A stretch of 64,000 nucleotides of DNA from Catonia carolina (lineage: Eukaryota; Arthropoda; Insecta; Hemiptera; Achilidae): NCBI GenBank assembly GCA_035578175.1, contig JAQMRL010000003.1, positions 84,517,969 through 84,581,968 of the forward strand. The letters are read 5' to 3'. The translations under genes were made by a program, and so were the position numbers. Each line of letters begins with the position of its first letter. Within the stretch, counting starts at the first letter, position 1. Positions 60,421 to 64,000 of this stretch are shown here, piece after piece. The notes beneath the pieces are model-generated. The model was not told the DNA's origin, did no database searches, and saw only the letters and a list, made by a program, of their open reading frames with translations.

Positions 60421-62020
60421 AATTGCTATAGTGCCGACACGATAGAAAACTAGTGATTTCAAGAGCTCTGTTTCAAAACGACCGAACGGTAACTATTTAA
60501 TGCTACAGTAAATTAAAACTTTTTCTTTCCTGCGTTAATTCGTTTGAATTAATTTTTTTCAATTAAAGATTTGACGGAGATACAGTAATTTACGCATACA
60601 AGTACCCAGTTTTCTGGTAATGTGCTTTTAAACCTGTCATTTCGTTCGGCTTTACATAAAAAATTCGCATACGAGGTGTGGCTATTAAATAACGAGACTG
60701 ACGTTGTAAAAAATTTTATTTTTATTTTATACATAATCACTTATTGTCACCTTCAATACACACTCCTTCTCTATCCCTACAACGCTTCATGCGAATTTTC
60801 CATTGTTGGAAACAGTGCTGAAAGTCATCTTCTGTCAGCTCCTTCAGGACACGAGCCACTTTCTCTATTACAGCTTCCACAGACTCAAATCTTGTCCCTT
60901 TTAATGCAGATTTTACCTTAGGGAATAGGTAAGTCACATGGTGCAAGATCTGGTGAGTAAGGTGGATGTTCTAACAATGAGATGCTGTACTTGGCTAGGA
61001 ACCTCTTGACTGTTAACGTGGATTGAGCTGGCGCATTGTCTTGGAGAACCCATGATTTGTTCTTCCACATTTCGGGGCGTTTTTTCCATACTCTTTGACG
61101 TAGTTTAGAAAGTACCTCAAGGTAGTAATATTGATTAATTGTTTGACCTTCAGGATCCCAGTGAAGGTACACAATCCCATGGATATCAAAAAAACAATCA
61201 TCATTGCTTTAAATTTTGACATGCTCATTCGAGCTTTTCGGATCTCGGTGAAGTTCGGCTCTTCCAGTGCATGGACTGGCGCTTCGTTTCCGGATCATAA
61301 GTAAAAAACCACGTTTCATCACATGTTATTATCTTCTATCTGTTCCCTAAGGTGAAATCTGCATTAAAAGGGAGAAAAATTTGAGTCTGTGAAAGCTGTA
61401 AAAGAGAAAGCGGCACGTGTCCTGAAGGAGCTGACAGAAGATGACTTCCAGCACTGTTTCCAACAATGGAAAATTCGCATGGAGCGTTGTAGGGATAGAG
61501 AAGGAGTGTATATTGATGGTGACAATAAGTGATTATGTATAAAATTAAAATGTTTACAACGTCAGTCTCGTTATTTAATAGCCACACCTCGTATAGTACG
61601 TATCCCAATCGTCTCCTTGTCTTTACGCGGAGCCAAAATAGCTAAAAAAAGTACCCGTTATATTAAAACGAAATATCGGCTACTTTTAAAATATCCACAT
61701 TATAGAGAAAACTTTGATCATTAGCCTACTTAAACGCAGATTTTTTAATGTAAAGCCTAGATGAAGTAACAGACGTTTAGAAAACAGATTAACAGAAAAC
61801 CGGGAAACTGAGAAGTACTTTTTATGCGTAAATTACTTGTAACTCTGACAAATTTTTAAATATAAAAGATAACTCAAACGAATCAACATAGGAAAGAACA
61901 GGCTTTAATTTATTGTTACGTTAAAATTGTTCCGTTCGAACAATTTTGAAATAGAGCTTCAAAATATTAGAGTTTCAAAATAAACGGACTTCTTTCGTGG
62001 CGGACACTGTGGCACAAAAT
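60421..62020. mobile_element. Old palindromic element, copy 2
   Basis: Counterpart of 24968-26556, hosting the mariner fold-back at 60672-61591. Confidence 0.5.
60672..61591 (-). mobile_element. mariner-derived fold-back element, copy 2
   Basis: Counterpart of 25212-26128. Same TIRs, same central minus-strand transposase part (QDNAPAQSTLTVKRFL, PPYSPDLAPCD) and the same duplicated inverted C-terminus. The two arms differ from each other at the same sites as in copy 1, so the fold-back structure predates the duplication. Confidence 0.75.
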
Positions 62021-62063
62021 TGCTTTGAATTGTCACAATACACCGGATGGACGAGCGACTTAA

Positions 62064-62490
62064 TAATGGTAGCCACTTGACAGTTATGGAATGGTCGGCC
62101 TGAGTCTGTACAAGACGACACCTCATTTACAAGTCATACATATCACCCTCATCTCATTGGGTCATGGGGTTGCTTATTGTTCTTAAATTTAACAGACCAT
62201 TAGGAATAAAAAAAATGCTTTTAACCCACGAGGTTGGTCAAGAGGAAAATTCGTCGCCAAGAGTAAGATTTAAATCCTAGTAAAAGTAACCTAGTAACAG
62301 TGGTTACCAATGTGCTTCGATGGTTAGAGTTCAATTAAGCATACTTTCTCACGAATAGTCGGCCTGAGTCTGTAAAGAACTACACCACCTCATTTACACG
62401 TTATACACATCATCCTCATATCAACGGGTAATGAGGTCGTTTATTGTTCTAAATTGAACAGATTGCAACGTGCAAACATTACGGATTAAG
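62064..62490 (+). mobile_element. SINE-like dimer, copy 2
   Basis: Counterpart of 26600-27030. It lacks the GGCTA insertion found at about 26948 in copy 1. Confidence 0.4.
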
Positions 62491-62512
62491 AAAACTATTC
62501 AATATTAAAAAA

Positions 62513-62813
62513 TCTAGTGTGAAACAATCACACAACTTTCTCTTGCCAATGCAAATAATTAACAATATAACCTAACATTAGTAATAAAACATTAGAAATA
62601 AACAAAAAACTAACCTTTAAAAATATAACCTTATTTTCATTATGACTGAAAGACGCAAAATGAAAATCGAACTCAGTTCGGCTTAAAAATACGGAAAATC
62701 ACTCTTTCACACTAAACTAGGCTCTGTAGAGAAAAATGCTTTAAATAAAAGTTGTAGATCTTTTAATTTTCTATAAATTTGATTAAATAAACTTTTGTCG
62801 TAAAATGCATACC
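62513..62813 (+). mobile_element. Helentron-like element O, 5' part, cut by a LINE, copy 2 of G
   Basis: It starts TCTAGTGTGAAACAATC and is interrupted after AAATGCATACC, where copy 1 element G continues with GAAATC. The 3' remainder lies outside the window. Confidence 0.75.
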
Positions 62814-64000
62814 TTCTTCTTCTTTATCTCTCCCTTCTGCCTCTCAGCGTCGGGCCTTCTATAAACTTCTTATACTCCACTCTGTCCAAAGCCAATGCTC
62901 TCAGCCGTCCTTTGCTCTCTCCCCTTCGCCCCCCCACACCCTCAACATACTCCTCCCACTCCATCCTTGGTCTTCCCCGTCTTCTGGTTCCCTCCGGTCT
63001 CGCCTCAAAAATTCGCCTCAGTCTGTCCTCCCTATCTCTTCTCACCACATGACCATACCAACCCAATGCCCTTCTTTCAATCAGTTCTGTTACTGCTGTT
63101 TTTAAGCCTAACTCCTCCCGCACATTCACATTACGAACTCTGTCCCGTCTTGTCTTTCCTATCACTCTCCTTAGATACTTCATTTCCTGAGCTGTAACTC
63201 TACTGTCCAGTTTATCTTTCATGGTCCATGTTTCTGACCCATACAGTAATGTTGGTAAATATACTGACTTATATATTCTGAGTTTGGCGTCTCTGCTCAC
63301 CTCTCTTTTTCCAATAAGTGTGTTATTTAAACTATAGAATATTTGGTTGGCCTTTCTGATTCGGTTGTTCATCTCTTCCTCCATTCCCCCACTCTCATCA
63401 ATCACTGTTCCCAGATACTCAAAACTCCTCACCTGCTCCAACTCCACCCCATCCCACCTCATTCTCAGCTCCTCCTTCTCACCTCCAACCTTCATCACTT
63501 TACTCTTTTTAACGTTCACCCTCATTCCTCTCTCCTGCAGAGTACTGCACCACTCCGTTATTGCTTCTTGCAAATCCTCTGCTTTAGAGTTTATCAAGAC
63601 TATATCATCTGCGTATATCAATGATTGCAGGTACACTGGCCGGAGATTCCAGTTCCCTACCTTATATCTTTTTGTTCGTCTCTTGCAGATTTTAGCAATG
63701 GAGTCCATGAAAACGATGAATAAAAGTGGGCTCAGACTGTCTCCCTGCTTCATTCCCCTCTCCATAAGAAATCTTCCACTTTCCTTCCCTTCCATTCTGA
63801 TCATTCCATACACATTCCGATACACACTCTTTATCACCCTCAACAACTTCTGTGGAGTCTCTAATTCCTCCAATGCCCTCCATACCTCCTTTTTTGGAAC
63901 AGAGTCAAAGGCTGCCGCCAAATCAAGGAAAGCCAAAAACATTGTTTTTCCCCTATTGTTGGCCCTTGTCATAGCTGTTCTCAACACGTATATATGATCT
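62814..64000 (-). mobile_element. Non-LTR retrotransposon (RTE-like) 3' end with long intact ORF, copy 2 only
   Basis: A minus-strand frame is open from the TAA at 62824-62826 to beyond the window edge (about 391 codons visible). It contains reverse transcriptase motif A (FLAFLDLAAAFDSV), GMKQGDSLSPLLF, the YADDI catalytic box, VNVKKSKVM, FEYLGTVIDESG, LPTLLYGSETWTM and a basic, Arg-rich end. No stops or frameshifts are visible. Only about 10 bp, a GAA-repeat tail, separates the stop from the insertion point, the short tail style of RTE-type elements. It inserted in element O after the duplication. The endonuclease domain and 5' end, if present, are off the window. Confidence 0.85.

Larger units (their letters stand above)
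31823..64000. repeat. Tandem duplication, copy 2 (continues past the window end)
   Basis: This is the second unit, homologous to 3784-27350 up to position 62813. There a LINE insertion interrupts it and the window ends. It differs from copy 1 by a piggyBac-like element (41552-43486), an LTR-like element (53299-55085), the LINE at 62814 and a TA-repeat expansion near 56.8 kb. It keeps 3.28 kb (46285-49561) and about 0.44 kb (near 59.43-59.87 kb) that copy 1 lost. It lacks about 60 bp present at 8810-8871 in copy 1. Confidence 0.85.

Noticed and set aside
63347..63997. 216-codon plus-strand frame at the right edge
   Set aside because: Antisense of the reverse transcriptase, which carries the FDSV, GDSLSPLLF and YADDI motifs on the minus strand.

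Overview
This is AT-rich, repeat-dominated animal DNA, most likely from an insect. The evidence is the mix of mobile elements: Tc1/mariner-like and piggyBac-like transposons, pogo-, hAT- and Helitron/Helentron-type elements, jockey- and RTE-like LINEs, long LTR-like elements and (CA)n microsatellites. I see no operons, rRNA or CRISPR arrays. The only candidate host coding sequence is one 240-bp exon, present twice, together with a tiny hydrophobic ORF that is much less certain.

The main architectural fact is a direct tandem duplication with a period of about 28.04 kb. Copy 1 runs from about 3.8 kb to 31.8 kb. Copy 2 starts at about 31.8 kb and continues past the window end. Both ends of copy 1 lie inside members of one ~0.95-kb repeat family, called here the Helentron-like family. 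The junction copy (29502-32117) looks like a hybrid of two members, as expected for unequal crossing-over between repeats. A mis-joined pair of haplotypes in an assembly would look similar and must be excluded.

Layout of copy 1, with copy 2 counterparts in brackets. 1-3.7 kb is unique flank: a SINE-like repeat split by a mini-hAT, a pogo-like element holding a fold-back element, and a tRNA-type SINE. 3.7-5.4 kb holds nested MITEs (31.8-33.4). 5.5-5.8 kb is the Cys-rich terminal exon on the minus strand (33.5-33.8). 6.0-9.4 kb holds SINE-like repeats and an RTE relic (34.0-37.3). 9.6-11.2 kb is a GC-terminal repeat with nested MITE, micro-ORF and hairpins (37.5-39.2). 11.7-16.1 kb is a jockey-like LINE broken by a mariner-like element, a Helentron-like element and a truncated RTE-like LINE; copy 2 also has a piggyBac element there (39.7-46.0). 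16.1-16.7 kb is a Helitron helicase end and a truncated LINE, with a 3.28-kb deletion relative to copy 2 (46.0-49.9). 17-24 kb holds four Helentron-like copies, a pogo MITE and a hAT MITE (50.2-58.9). 23.8-27 kb holds mariner relics, fold-back elements and SINE-like units (58.9-62.5). 27-32 kb holds three more Helentron-like copies and an LTR-like insertion.

Copy 2 carries several insertions that copy 1 lacks: a piggyBac-like element, a second LTR-like element, a long-ORF LINE at the right edge and a TA-repeat expansion. The two copies differ by only about 1% over most of the stretches I compared by eye. The 240-bp exon is the exception, with 19 substitutions that give 16 amino-acid changes and no silent codon change.

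All family names are motif-based judgements made without database searches.
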